From Arsenicicoccus bolidensis DSM 15745 (GTDB lineage: Bacteria; Actinomycetota; Actinomycetes; Actinomycetales; Dermatophilaceae), in assembly GCF_000426385.1 (NCBI RefSeq), contig NZ_AUFG01000024.1, positions 1-57,596 on the forward strand: 57,596 bases of DNA, given 5' to 3'. A model generated the notes under the pieces. That model ran no database searches and was not told the DNA's origin. It saw only the letters and a list, made by a program, of their open reading frames with translations. Positions 7,786-16,267 of this stretch are shown here, one piece after another. A program made the position numbers and the translations under genes. Position 1 is the stretch's first letter; the number at the start of each line of letters is the position of its first letter.

Positions 7786-9273
7786 GTGATCACCCGAGGC
7801 GTCGTCGGCGCGCTCCTGGTCCTCGTCGGAGGCTTCGTCATCACGCCGCTCCCGGCGTCGGTCGGCGCGACGCTCGCCGCGCCTCTGGCCGGGTGGGGCG
7901 AGACGATGCCGGGTCACGGCCTCGGGCTCTCGATGGCCGTCCTCGGGCTGGCGCTCCTGTCGTGGGCGTGGATCTCGCTGCTGCACACCTGCGCTCGTGG
8001 CCACCGCGGCACCGGCGCCCTGGACCTCGTGCGCAGCGCCACCTGGTCCTGGACGCTCCCGCTGCTGGCGGCACCGCCGCTGTTCAGCCGGGACGGGTTC
8101 AGCTATGTCGCTCAGGGCGAGCTGACGAGGCGGCTGCTGTCGCCATACGGCTATGCCCCGGTGACCCTCGCCGGGCCCTGGAGCGAGCGCGTGGACCCGC
8201 GGTGGATGGACACGCTCACGCCCTACGGCCCCGTGCCGCTCGTGTGGGGCGCGATGGCCACGACGCTGACGCGGGACCCCTGGGTGGCCATCGTCCTCGA
8301 ACGCTGCGCCGCCCTGCTCGGGCTGGCCCTGCTGCTGTGGGCCCTGCCCCAGCTCGCCCGCTGGTGCCGTCGCGACGCGGCCACGGTGACGGCGCTCGTG
8401 ACAGCCAGCCCGCTGGTGGTCGCGCACGGCGTCGGCGGGCTGCACAACGACCTGCTGCTGGCCGGTCTCGGCGCGGCGGCCCTCGTGGTGGCGGGACGCG
8501 GCAGCTGGGGGTGGGCCGCGGTGCTCGGCGGGCTCGCCGCCGGCGTCAAGGTGCCCGGCGGCCTGATCTGCGTCGGCGTCGTGCTGGTGAGCCTGGGCGT
8601 GGGGGCGACGGCGCGCCAGCGGGTCGGCCGGGCTGCCGCGGTCGGAGGGCTGGGCGTCGTCACGCTGCTGGCCTGCGGGCTGCCCTATCGCCTCGGCGTG
8701 GGCTGGGTCGGCGCGCTCGCCGTGCCCGGCGAGGTGCTCACGCCGTTCTCGCTGTCGACGACGGGCGGCCGCGCGGTCGGCTGGGTCGTCGACCACGCCG
8801 GCCACCCCGAGCTCTGGGCCCCGGCCCTCACCACGGCACGCACCCTCGGTATGGCGCTGGCCGTGCTCGTCGGCGTGGTCTGCGCGTTGCGGGCCCGCAC
8901 CGGCGACCGCCCCGCCGCCCTGAGGTCGGTCGCCGTCACGATGCTGGCCGTGCTGCTGCTCGGGCCCGTGGCGCACGCCTGGTACGCCCTGTGGGTGGTG
9001 CCGTTCGTCGCAGCCCTGCCGCTCGGGGCGCGGCGGCTGCGGGTGCTGCTGGCCGTCAGCGTGGTCGGTGGGATCAGCGCGCCGCTCGACTCCTCGCTCG
9101 AGGGGCGTCCCGTGGCGATCGTGCTCACGGCGGCGATGGTGCTGGCCGTGGCGGTGCCGCTGCTCCTGGGGACACGCAGGGTCCCCGCGTCGTCCGAGCC
9201 TGTCCGCGCCCCCGAGTCCGACCACCCCACCGGGTCCGACCCCGCCCCGGTCCTCGCCGGCGCCCGTCGTTGA
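7786..9273 (+). CDS. polyprenol-phosphomannose-dependent mannosyltransferase, MptB-like
   Basis: About 495 residues of GT-C fold with many membrane helices. The loop FSRDGFSYVAQGELTRR and the later TPYGPVPLVW match MptB-type alpha-1,6-mannosyltransferases, which extend the mannan core of lipomannan using polyprenol-phosphate-mannose at the outer face of the membrane. The GTG at 7786 is preceded by TAGCGT (7773-7778) with 7 nt between, indicating a leaderless start. The last codon and stop lie in the left arm of the palindrome at 9268. A convergent glycosyltransferase gene follows, so both may serve envelope glycan synthesis. Confidence 0.82.
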   Translation: MITRGVVGALLVLVGGFVITPLPASVGATLAAPLAGWGETMPGHGLGLSMAVLGLALLSWAWISLLHTCARGHRGTGALDLVRSATWSWTLPLLAAPPLFSRDGFSYVAQGELTRRLLSPYGYAPVTLAGPWSERVDPRWMDTLTPYGPVPLVWGAMATTLTRDPWVAIVLERCAALLGLALLLWALPQLARWCRRDAATVTALVTASPLVVAHGVGGLHNDLLLAGLGAAALVVAGRGSWGWAAVLGGLAAGVKVPGGLICVGVVLVSLGVGATARQRVGRAAAVGGLGVVTLLACGLPYRLGVGWVGALAVPGEVLTPFSLSTTGGRAVGWVVDHAGHPELWAPALTTARTLGMALAVLVGVVCALRARTGDRPAALRSVAVTMLAVLLLGPVAHAWYALWVVPFVAALPLGARRLRVLLAVSVVGGISAPLDSSLEGRPVAIVLTAAMVLAVAVPLLLGTRRVPASSEPVRAPESDHPTGSDPAPVLAGARR

Positions 9274-9330
9274 GAGGCGACAGATGGGGGTTATGAGGCC
9301 TTCACAACCCCCATCTGTCGCCTCTCAACG
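9268..9330. repeat. palindrome copy 1 (25-bp perfect stem)
   Basis: The arms 9268-9292 and 9306-9330 are exact reverse complements over 25 bp and contain TGAGAGGCGACAGATGG. The 13-nt loop starts ATGAGGCC. The TGA in each arm is the stop codon of the mannosyltransferase gene and of the convergent glycosyltransferase gene. It can terminate transcription in both directions. Two further copies lie at 24766 and 25841. Confidence 0.92.
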
Positions 9331-10450
9331 GGTGGTGGGGGCGGCGGCGAGGGTGCGGTGCAGGCTGAGCGTCCGCTCGACGGTCCGGCTCCACGGATAG
9401 CGCTCGGCCCGAGCCCGCGCGTCACGTCGCCGCTCGGCCGCCGGACGGGCCACGACCCGCAGCACGGCGTCGGCCAGGGACTCGGGATGCGGGTGCCCCC
9501 ACGCCCCCGAGCGGTCGTCCACGAGCTCGCGCGCGCCGCCCCGGTCCGCGGTGACGACCGGCGTGCCGCAGGCCAGCGCCTCCAGCACCGCGAGCCCGAA
9601 GGGCTCGCCCGCGCACACGCTGAGCGCCACGTCCGCCTCCCCGAGACGGCGGGCCAGCGCCTCGCGCCCCGCCACGTGACCGTGGAAGGTGACGGGGGAT
9701 CCGGCCGCGAGACGTTCGAGCTCGTGACGGTGGGGCCCCTCGCCATACACGTCGAGCCGCACCGGCAGGCCGCGGTGGTGGAGGGCGACGGCGGTGCGGA
9801 CGGCGAGGTGGGGATCCTTCTCGCGGGAGAGGCGACCGGAGTGGACGAGGCGGATCGTCCTGTCCGGGGCGGGCTCGGGAGCCGGCTCGAGCGGCCGGAA
9901 CGTCTCGAGGTCGACGCCCAGCGGCACCTGGTGGAGGCGGTGCGGGGCCAGGGACGCGAGCCCGGAGAACTCGCCCGCCGCGAAGTCCGACGTCGTCACC
10001 ACGTGGTCGAAGGCCCGCGACAGCGCGCCGTTGAACAGCCGGATCGGGTGACGCAGGCCGCGCTGCAGGCCGATTCGCATGCTGAGCATCGTGTCCAGGC
10101 GCTCGTGGGAGAACAGCACGGTCGGCACCTGGCGGCGACGCGCCACGAGCGTGACCGGCAGCAGCGTCGACTTGTCCGAGATCTCGATCGAGGTCGGCGC
10201 GAAGGCCTCCAGGGCGCGCAGCACCGGCCGCGGGTCGAGGATCATCTGATAGCCGCCGCCGACCTCGCGCGACGCCACCGTCACGACGTCACCGAGCTCG
10301 GTGGGGATGCGGTCGTCGGTGGAGCCGGGGATGATCAGCAGCCGCTGCGCCCCGGCGTCCACGTAGCCGCGCGCGCTGGTCGATCGCCACCTTCATCCCG
10401 CCGGACGTGGGCCTCACGAAGTTGGCCAGCTGGGCGATCCGGAGCTCCAC
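9325..10450 (-). CDS. GT4-family glycosyltransferase, frameshifted near its N-terminus
   Basis: The long frame (9325 to about 10362) encodes a GT-B glycosyltransferase: HSGRLSREKDPHLAVRTA, a sugar-nucleotide site with GEPFGLAVLEALACGTPVV, and EASGA-like GGARELVDD. The family's N-terminal strand is found in another frame: from GTG 10450 the sequence reads VELRIAQLANFVRPTSGG, and the original frame resumes as ARGYVDAGAQRLLIIPG. The shift lies in the alternating GC run 10368-10377 (one base too many or two too few). TAGGTT (10457-10462) with a 6-nt gap marks a leaderless GTG start at 10450. The gene is either a recent pseudogene or a sequencing error. Confidence 0.82.
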
Positions 10451-10482
10451 GCCCCCAACCTAGCTGGCGCGGAGGCAGAGGT

Positions 10483-10677
10483 TCAGCGGAACGCCGCCCA
10501 GTGGATGTCGGGCCGCCGGCGGACGTCCTCGGCCCAGGCGGCCAGGCCCTGCGGACGGCCGACGGCGCGCTCGCCGGCCTCGCTTCGGCGCTCGTGACGG
10601 GCGGCCGGCGCGTCATACGTGGTCGGCGTCGTGGTGATGTCGGTGGCCGAGTCGTGGCAGCGGTCGATGATGGTCAT
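10483..10677 (-). CDS. small hypothetical protein, 64 residues
   Basis: Begins MTIIDRCHDSATDITT with a strong ribosome site (AGAGGAG about 7 nt before ATG). It is hydrophilic, with an Ala/Arg-rich middle and a C-terminal WAEDVRRRPDIHWAAF. No signal peptide or membrane helix is visible and no family was recognised. It is divergent from the ArsR-like gene at 10820. Confidence 0.55.
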   Translation of the reverse strand: MTIIDRCHDSATDITTTPTTYDAPAARHERRSEAGERAVGRPQGLAAWAEDVRRRPDIHWAAFR

Positions 10678-10819
10678 GGGGTGCTCCTCTCGTCGAGACG
10701 GGGCGGGTCCTGCACCAGCCCGTATGCCGCCAGGCTGCCTCGGCGCGGGATGTCCCGGCCACGGTGCGGGCAGGGCCGAATCCTGCGGGGGGCCAGCGGG
10801 TCCGACCTAGGCTTAGGGC

Positions 10820-11824
10820 ATGGCCGATCTGCTGCTGAGCAGCTCCGACGTCGCGCGGGTGAGGTTCGTGACGACCCGCACCCAGGAGCTCGCGATGTCG
10901 CTGCGGGTGCTGCAGCACGACGTGACGGGGCTGCACCGGTCCTGGGTGCGGTCGGCCCGCGAGCGGCTGGCCGCGGAGCCCGCCATCGACTTGGGGCTGC
11001 TGGTCGCGCTGGTGCCGCCGGAGGGCTTCCTCGCGGACGTGCTGACACCGTCCTTCCTGTCGACCCCGGCGGACCTCGAGGCCGAGCTCGCCGGCGTGCG
11101 CGCATTGGGCCCCCGGGTGCTGCTGCGCGACGTGGACCTGCTGCGGAAGCAGCCGCATGACGCCACCGTCGGAGCGGTCCTCGCGAGGCTGGGCGCCGAG
11201 CCGGAGGTCGGCCTCGAACGCGTCGTCGCCGCGATGCGGGGCTACTGGGAGCTGGTCCTCGCCGACCGGTGGGGTGCGATCCGTCGGCTGCTCGACGCGG
11301 ACATCGTCCAGCGGTCGACCCGGCTCGCGGCGCGAGGGCTCGAGCCGCTGCTCGGCGAGCTGAGCCCGCGCGTGCACCTGCTGCCCGACCGCCTGGAGGT
11401 CGCCGGATCCTCTTATCCGGCAGAGCATTTCGAGGGTGGGCGAGGACTCCTGCTGCACCCCAGCGTGTTCGCGGGCCCGAGAGGCCTGATCGGTCTGCAG
11501 GAGCCGCTCGTGCCCACGATCATCTATCACGCCCTCGGGGTCGGAAACCTCTGGGCCGCCGAGGAGCTCGACCACGAGCACGCGCTCGACGACGTGCTCG
11601 GCCGCACGCGCGCGCAGCTGCTGCGGGCGACGGGCGTGCCCGCCTCGACCACGGAGCTGGCGTGCCTGCTCGAGCTGAGCCCGGGCACGGTGAGCGAGCA
11701 CCTGGCCATGCTGAGGCGGGCTGACCTCGTCGCGTCCGCCCGATCGGGGCGCGCCGTGCTGTACCGCCGGACCGACCTGGCCCAGCAGCTGCTCGACCGT
11801 TCGGCGCGGTGTGACGGATCCTGA
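10820..11824 (+). CDS. ArsR-like winged-helix regulator with large N-terminal domain
   Basis: A 334-residue regulator. The N-terminal 230 residues resemble the DUF5937 region of actinobacterial ArsR-type regulators. The C-terminal winged helix reads STTELACLLELSPGTVSEHLAMLRRADLV, followed by a wing (SGRAVLYRRT). TAGGCT lies 6 nt before ATG 10820, a leaderless start. The target is unknown; the divergent 64-residue gene is the nearest candidate. Confidence 0.8.
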   Translation: MADLLLSSSDVARVRFVTTRTQELAMSLRVLQHDVTGLHRSWVRSARERLAAEPAIDLGLLVALVPPEGFLADVLTPSFLSTPADLEAELAGVRALGPRVLLRDVDLLRKQPHDATVGAVLARLGAEPEVGLERVVAAMRGYWELVLADRWGAIRRLLDADIVQRSTRLAARGLEPLLGELSPRVHLLPDRLEVAGSSYPAEHFEGGRGLLLHPSVFAGPRGLIGLQEPLVPTIIYHALGVGNLWAAEELDHEHALDDVLGRTRAQLLRATGVPASTTELACLLELSPGTVSEHLAMLRRADLVASARSGRAVLYRRTDLAQQLLDRSARCDGS

Positions 11825-11860
11825 CGGTTCAGCGGGGCTCACGTGGGTAAGGTGCGTCAC

Positions 11861-12274
11861 ATGGCGGATGTGATCCAGGGTGAGGTGCTGTCGTTCGACG
11901 CGGTCAAGGGATATGGCTTCATCGCTCCCGACGACGACGGACCCGACGTGTTCCTGCACGTCAACGACATCGTGGGTGATCGCGCGCAGGTGCGCCCCGG
12001 CGTGATCGTCGAGTACGTGCCCGAGGAGGGCGCCAAGGGCCCCAAGGCCGCGCAGGTGCGAGCTCTCGGCGACGACCTGGACGTGCGGCGTCCCGCCGGT
12101 CGCCCCGTGGAGCGCCCCGACGGCGAGGTCGACGTGCTGTCGCCGCGCGAGTTCGAGGACGCGATCACCGAGATGCTGCTGCGCGCCGAGCCGACGCTCA
12201 CGGGCTCGCAGATCCTGCACCTGCGGGGGCGGCTGGGGACGATGGCCCGCGGCTACGGCTGGGTCGAGGACTGA
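11861..12274 (+). CDS. cold-shock domain protein with C-terminal extension
   Basis: About 137 residues. Residues 5-65 form a cold-shock OB fold with RNP1-like KGYGFIAPDD and RNP2-like DVFLHVND motifs. A roughly 50-residue C-terminal region (PREFEDAITEMLLRAEPTLTG) extends it; this longer form is common in actinobacteria. The start is ATG 11861, with TAAGGT 7 nt upstream, so the mRNA is probably leaderless. The likely role is binding single-stranded RNA or DNA. Confidence 0.88.
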   Translation: MADVIQGEVLSFDAVKGYGFIAPDDDGPDVFLHVNDIVGDRAQVRPGVIVEYVPEEGAKGPKAAQVRALGDDLDVRRPAGRPVERPDGEVDVLSPREFEDAITEMLLRAEPTLTGSQILHLRGRLGTMARGYGWVED

Positions 12275-12374
12275 CGACGAAGGCGTGAGGACCCGAGCGA
12301 GGGACGAGCGAGGCCCGGAGCGTCGAGGAGTCGGTCCCATCATGTACGGACTGACGACGAAGGCGTGAGGACCC
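12268..12374. repeat. 27-bp direct repeat, two copies 80 bp apart
   Basis: The sequence GGACTGACGACGAAGGCG plus nine further bases occurs at 12268-12294 and 12348-12374. The first copy covers the stop codon of the cold-shock gene; the second lies just beyond the VapC remnant. The pair may be the scar of a duplication or recombination event near the shortened toxin gene. Confidence 0.85.
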
Positions 12375-12381
12375 CAGCGAC

Positions 12382-12456
12382 CTACCGCGCGGGATCGACG
12401 TCCGTGTGGCAGAAGTCGTCGCCCGTGAACAGCAGCGGTTCGGCGTCGACGATCAT
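12382..12456 (-). pseudogene. VapC toxin remnant with internal deletion
   Basis: A 24-codon frame whose ATG overlaps the antitoxin stop by 4 bp, exactly as vapC starts in vapBC operons. It reads MIVDA, like the N-terminus of PIN-domain toxins (first catalytic Asp), then directly EPLLFTGDDFCHTDVDPAR, which matches the extreme C-terminus of VapC proteins (LLFxGxDFxxTD). The roughly 100 residues between, with the remaining catalytic acids, are gone, so no active RNase is expected. Inference: an in-frame internal deletion kept the start and end. Confidence 0.75.
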
Positions 12457-12722
12457 CGAGGGAGGCCGCCCTCGTCATACATCTCGTCCAGGTCCCGCTG
12501 CATGGCCTTCCGATCCGCGTCGGTCAGCATGGTGTCGATCCGCTCCAGCACCTGCATGGACCGGGCGTAGCGCTCCTGCGCGACCTGCTCGCCGGCCCGT
12601 CGGCGTTGCTCGTCGTGGCGCTCGAGCGCCTGCTCCAGCGCGCTGGTCTGGGTGGTGCCGAGCGTGTCGGCGGCCCGGCGCGCGAGCGCGCACACCCGCT
12701 CGTTCTTGATGTTCAGGCTCAT
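12453..12722 (-). CDS. VapB-type antitoxin (Rv0623-like)
   Basis: About 89 residues, starting MSLNIKNERVCALARRAADTLG, the hallmark N-terminus of the Rv0623-like/PSK-type VapB antitoxins: a ribbon-helix-helix that binds the operon promoter, followed by a toxin-binding tail. I start at ATG 12722 because it fits the family and has GGAG 6 nt upstream; another ATG lies one codon before it. The cognate VapC is reduced to a stub, so this is an orphan antitoxin that could still neutralise a toxin encoded elsewhere. Confidence 0.85.
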   Translation of the reverse strand: MSLNIKNERVCALARRAADTLGTTQTSALEQALERHDEQRRRAGEQVAQERYARSMQVLERIDTMLTDADRKAMQRDLDEMYDEGGLPR

Positions 12723-12800
12723 CATGGTCTCCCACCTGGCGGTTTCTACCCTGGGGCCACCGACTTTACCGTCGGGTGGAGGTGAGTGCGGGGTGGGCTT

Positions 12801-12818
12801 GGTCTCGGATACGGGACA
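12801..12818. promoter_or_regulatory. candidate hut operator upstream of hutU
   Basis: GGTCTCGGATACGGGACA differs from the hutH upstream dyad (5950-5967) at two of 18 positions and is followed by the same GA. It lies 128 bp before the hutU ATG, in the 223-bp gap between the leftward antitoxin gene and hutU. I saw no third copy in the window. Confidence 0.5.
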
Positions 12819-12945
12819 GATGCCGGTATGCCGGGGGTGGCCGCCGTGACGTCGGCGCGGTTCGATGGGGGGACCCCGCTCCGGTGACGACGCCGGGTGG
12901 TGACCCCGGTTTCGTCATACGACCCGATCGCCCGAGGAGGCAGCC

Positions 12946-14601
12946 ATGGAAGGCTCCCGTCCCGTCCGCGCCGCGCGCGGCACCACCCTCACGGCCCGCA
13001 GCTGGCAGACCGAGGCGCCGATGCGGATGCTGATGAACAACCTCGACCCGGAGGTCGCCGAGCGGCCGGACGACCTGGTCGTCTACGGCGGGACGGGGCG
13101 GGCGGCGCGCGACTGGCGCAGCTTCGACGCGATGGTGCGGACCATGCAGAGCCTGCGCGAGGACGAGACGATGCTCGTGCAGTCGGGGCGCCCGGTCGGC
13201 GTCATGCAGACCCACGAGTGGGCGCCGCGCGTGCTCATCGCCAACTCGAACCTCGTTGGTGACTGGGCGAACTGGCCGGAGTTCCGGCGGCTCGAGCACC
13301 TCGGGCTGACGATGTACGGCCAGATGACGGCCGGGTCGTGGATCTACATCGGCACGCAGGGGATCCTGCAGGGCACCTACGAGACCTTCGCCGCGGTGGC
13401 CGAGAAGCGTTTCGGCGGAACGCTGTCCGGCACGCTGACCCTCACCGGCGGGTGCGGCGGCATGGGTGGGGCGCAGCCGCTGGCCGTCACGCTCAACGGT
13501 GGCGCCTGCCTGGTCGTCGACGTCGACAAGGCGCGGCTGGACCGTCGCGTCGAGCACCGCTACCTCGACGAGGTGCACGAGTCCATCGACGCCGCAGTCG
13601 AGTCCGCCCTGCGGGCCAAGGACGAGAAGCGCGCGCTCTCGGTCGGTCTCGTGGGCAACGCGGCCGAGGTGTTCCCCGAGCTGCTGCGTCGCGACGTCCC
13701 CATCGACATCGTCACCGACCAGACCTCCGCGCACGATCCGTTGTCCTACCTGCCGGTTGGCGTCGAGGTCGACGAGTGGGCGGAGTACGCCGAGAAGAAG
13801 CCCGACGAGTTCACCGACCGCGCAAGGGAATCCATGGCGACCCACGTGCGGGCGATGGTGGAGTTCCAGGACAAGGGCGCCGAGGTCTTCGACTACGGCA
13901 ACTCGATCCGCGACGAGGCGCGCCAGGGCGGTTACGAGCGCGCCTTCGAGTTCCCGGGATTCGTGCCCGCCTACATCCGGCCGCTGTTCTGCGAGGGCAA
14001 GGGCCCGTTCCGCTGGGTGGCGCTCTCGGGCGACCCCGAGGACATCTACCGCACCGACCGGGCCGTGCTCGACCTGTTCCCCGACAACGAGCGACTTCAC
14101 ACGTGGATCAACGGTGCTCGCGACAAGGTCGCCTTCCAGGGGCTGCCGTCGCGCATCTGCTGGCTGGGCTACGGCGAACGCGACCAGGCCGGGCTGAGGT
14201 TCAACGAGATGGTGGCGAGCGGCGAGCTGTCGGCCCCCATCGTGATCGGGCGCGACCACCTGGACTGCGGATCGGTCGCCTCGCCCTATCGGGAGACCGA
14301 GTCCATGGCCGACGGCTCCGACGCGATCGCGGACTGGCCGCTGCTCAACGCCCTGGTCAACACCGCCTCCGGCGCCTCGTGGGTGTCGATCCACCACGGC
14401 GGCGGCGTGGGCATCGGACGCTCGCTCCACGCGGGGCAGGTGTCGGTCGCCGACGGCACGCCCCTCGCCGCCCAGAAGCTCGCGCGCGTCCTCACCAACG
14501 ACCCCGGCATGGGCGTCATCCGGCACGTCGACGCGGGCTACGACATCGCCGAACAGGTGGCCGAGGACAAGGGCGTCCGCATCCCCATGCGTGAAGACTG
14601 A
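12946..14601 (+). CDS. hutU: urocanate hydratase (urocanase)
   Basis: A 551-residue HutU that converts urocanate to imidazolonepropionate using tightly bound NAD+ as an electrophile. Full family length, with [20 protein letters not shown] (NAD site), [27 protein letters not shown] with the conserved cysteine, and [21 protein letters not shown] lies 6 nt upstream of the ATG. The NCS1 permease gene follows after 69 bp on the same strand. Confidence 0.97.
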   Translation: MEGSRPVRAARGTTLTARSWQTEAPMRMLMNNLDPEVAERPDDLVVYGGTGRAARDWRSFDAMVRTMQSLREDETMLVQSGRPVGVMQTHEWAPRVLIANSNLVGDWANWPEFRRLEHLGLTMYGQMTAGSWIYIGTQGILQGTYETFAAVAEKRFGGTLSGTLTLTGGCGGMGGAQPLAVTLNGGACLVVDVDKARLDRRVEHRYLDEVHESIDAAVESALRAKDEKRALSVGLVGNAAEVFPELLRRDVPIDIVTDQTSAHDPLSYLPVGVEVDEWAEYAEKKPDEFTDRARESMATHVRAMVEFQDKGAEVFDYGNSIRDEARQGGYERAFEFPGFVPAYIRPLFCEGKGPFRWVALSGDPEDIYRTDRAVLDLFPDNERLHTWINGARDKVAFQGLPSRICWLGYGERDQAGLRFNEMVASGELSAPIVIGRDHLDCGSVASPYRETESMADGSDAIADWPLLNALVNTASGASWVSIHHGGGVGIGRSLHAGQVSVADGTPLAAQKLARVLTNDPGMGVIRHVDAGYDIAEQVAEDKGVRIPMRED

Positions 14602-14670
14602 GTTACAACCTGGGCGTCACCTGCGTCTGCCCGTGGCGCGAACGGGCTGGTGGGGGCCATGCTGACGCCC

Positions 14671-16086
14671 ATGGCTCAGACAACCCGCATCGAACGCCGC
14701 AGCATCGACGTCGTCCCCGTCAGCGAGCGACACGGCACCCCGCTCAACCAGCTCACCCTCTGGTTCGGCGCAAACATGCAGATCACGGCGATCGTGGACG
14801 GCGCGCTCGCCGTGATCTTCGGCGCGGACGCCCTATGGGCGATCGTCGGCACGCTCGTCGGCAACCTGCTCGGCGGGATCGTCATGGCCCTGCACTCCGC
14901 CCAGGGGCCGAGACTCGGTCTGCCGCAGATGATCTCGAGCCGGGCGCAGTTCGGCGTCATCGGCGCGGTGGTGCCGCTCGTCCTCGTCGTCCTGATGTAC
15001 CTCGGCTTCGCGTCCACCGGGACCGTCCTTGCAGGACAGGCGATCTCACGCACCATGGGCCTTGACAGCCCCAACATCGGCATCGTCGTGTTCGGCATCC
15101 TGTCGGCGGTGGTCGCCATCGTCGGCTACCGCTGGATCCACGCCATGGGGCGCGTCGGCACCGTGGTCGGCATCATCGCGTGGACCTACCTGCTCGTGCG
15201 GCTGTTCACGGCATACGACATCCCGGCCCTGCTGGGGCACAAGCCTTTTGACATCGTCACCTTCCTCCTGGCCGTCTCCCTCGGCGCCGGCTGGCAGCTG
15301 ACCTACGGGCCGTATGTCGCGGACTACTCGCGCTACCTGCCGCTGGGCACGTCCGAGACCAAGACCTTCTGGGCGACCCTGGCCGGCAGCGTGCTCGGAT
15401 CGCAGTGGTCGATGACCCTCGGCGCGCTCATCGCCGCCGTGCCCGCCGTGACCGGCAAGGGCTTCCTCGCCAACCAGGTCGGCTTCATCGGCGAGCTGGC
15501 CGGCGGCGGCATGCTCGCGATCGTGTTCTACCTCGTCATCGTCGTCGGCAAGCTGACCGTCAACTGCCTCAACGCGTACGGCGGCTCGATGACCATGCTC
15601 ACCACCATGTCGGCCTTCCAGCGGACCGCCCGCGTCTCGACGCTCGCGCGAGCGCTCTACATCACGGCGTTCATCGCCGCGTCGGTGCTCGTGGCCCTGC
15701 TCGCCAGCGCCGACTTCCTCAACAACTTCAAGAACTTCGTGCTCGTGCTGCTCATGGTGTTCACGCCGTGGAGCGCCATCAACCTGGTCGACTACTACCT
15801 CGTCGCGCGCGAGCGGGTGGACGTGCCTGCGCTGTATGACGCCCGCGGTCGCTACGGCAGCGTCAACGGCGGGGCGCTGCTCATCTATGCGCTCGGGATC
15901 GCGGTGCAGGTGCCCTTCCTCGCCCAGGCGATGTACACCGGCCCCGCCACCAAGGCCCTCGGCGGCGCCGACATCTCCTGGATCGTGGGCCTCCTCGTGA
16001 CGGCGGCCCTCTACTACCCCTACGCCCGCCGGACGGCACGCCACCCCTCGCGGATCATCTACCCAGAGGGCGTCCTCGACGCCTGA
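14671..16086 (+). CDS. NCS1-family permease (nucleobase/cytosine/hydantoin type)
   Basis: About 471 residues and roughly 12 membrane helices. The N-terminus IERRSIDVVPVSERHGTP followed by LWFGANMQITAIV is characteristic of NCS1 symporters, as is YGPYVADYSRYLP near helix 6. NCS1 members import cytosine, purines, hydantoins or allantoin. Its place behind hutU suggests uptake of a histidine-pathway heterocycle such as urocanate, which is inference. I chose ATG 14671 (MAQTTRIERR); ATG 14659 and GTG 14650 are alternatives. Confidence 0.85.
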   Translation: MAQTTRIERRSIDVVPVSERHGTPLNQLTLWFGANMQITAIVDGALAVIFGADALWAIVGTLVGNLLGGIVMALHSAQGPRLGLPQMISSRAQFGVIGAVVPLVLVVLMYLGFASTGTVLAGQAISRTMGLDSPNIGIVVFGILSAVVAIVGYRWIHAMGRVGTVVGIIAWTYLLVRLFTAYDIPALLGHKPFDIVTFLLAVSLGAGWQLTYGPYVADYSRYLPLGTSETKTFWATLAGSVLGSQWSMTLGALIAAVPAVTGKGFLANQVGFIGELAGGGMLAIVFYLVIVVGKLTVNCLNAYGGSMTMLTTMSAFQRTARVSTLARALYITAFIAASVLVALLASADFLNNFKNFVLVLLMVFTPWSAINLVDYYLVARERVDVPALYDARGRYGSVNGGALLIYALGIAVQVPFLAQAMYTGPATKALGGADISWIVGLLVTAALYYPYARRTARHPSRIIYPEGVLDA

Positions 16087-16112
16087 CCCCCACCGCGTCT
16101 TCGCGCCTTTTC

Positions 16113-16177
16113 GCGCTCGGAGCTCACAGAGTCTCGATTTTCGGGTGTCATTTCGAGCTTTCGTGAGCCCCGAGCGC
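16113..16177. repeat. imperfect inverted repeat GCGCTCGG...CCGAGCGC
   Basis: GCGCTCGGAGCTCAC (16113-16127) pairs imperfectly with GTGAGCCCCGAGCGC (16163-16177) across a 35-nt AT-richer spacer. It sits between the permease and the first DUF559 gene and could terminate permease transcripts. The arm GTGAGC-N3-GAGCGC resembles the tandem repeats on the other side of the DUF559 gene (17201). Confidence 0.65.
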
Positions 16178-16189
16178 ACAACTGCCCGC

Positions 16190-16229
16190 TGTGGATAACT
16201 GTTGGCCGGATCGCCCGGCTGGGGATAAC
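16190..16229 (+). promoter_or_regulatory. DnaA-box-like TGTGGATAA plus a second near-match
   Basis: TGTGGATAA (16190-16198) is the exact reverse complement of the consensus DnaA box TTATCCACA. TGGGGATAAC (16220-16229) is a one-mismatch copy, 39-48 bp before the DUF559 start. TTGAAC (16234-16239) and CATCGT (16256-16261) are plausible -35 and -10 elements, the latter 6 nt before the ATG. Confidence 0.6.
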
Positions 16230-16267
16230 GCGGTTGAACACCCGCAAACGCCCTTCATCGTGGTCGC

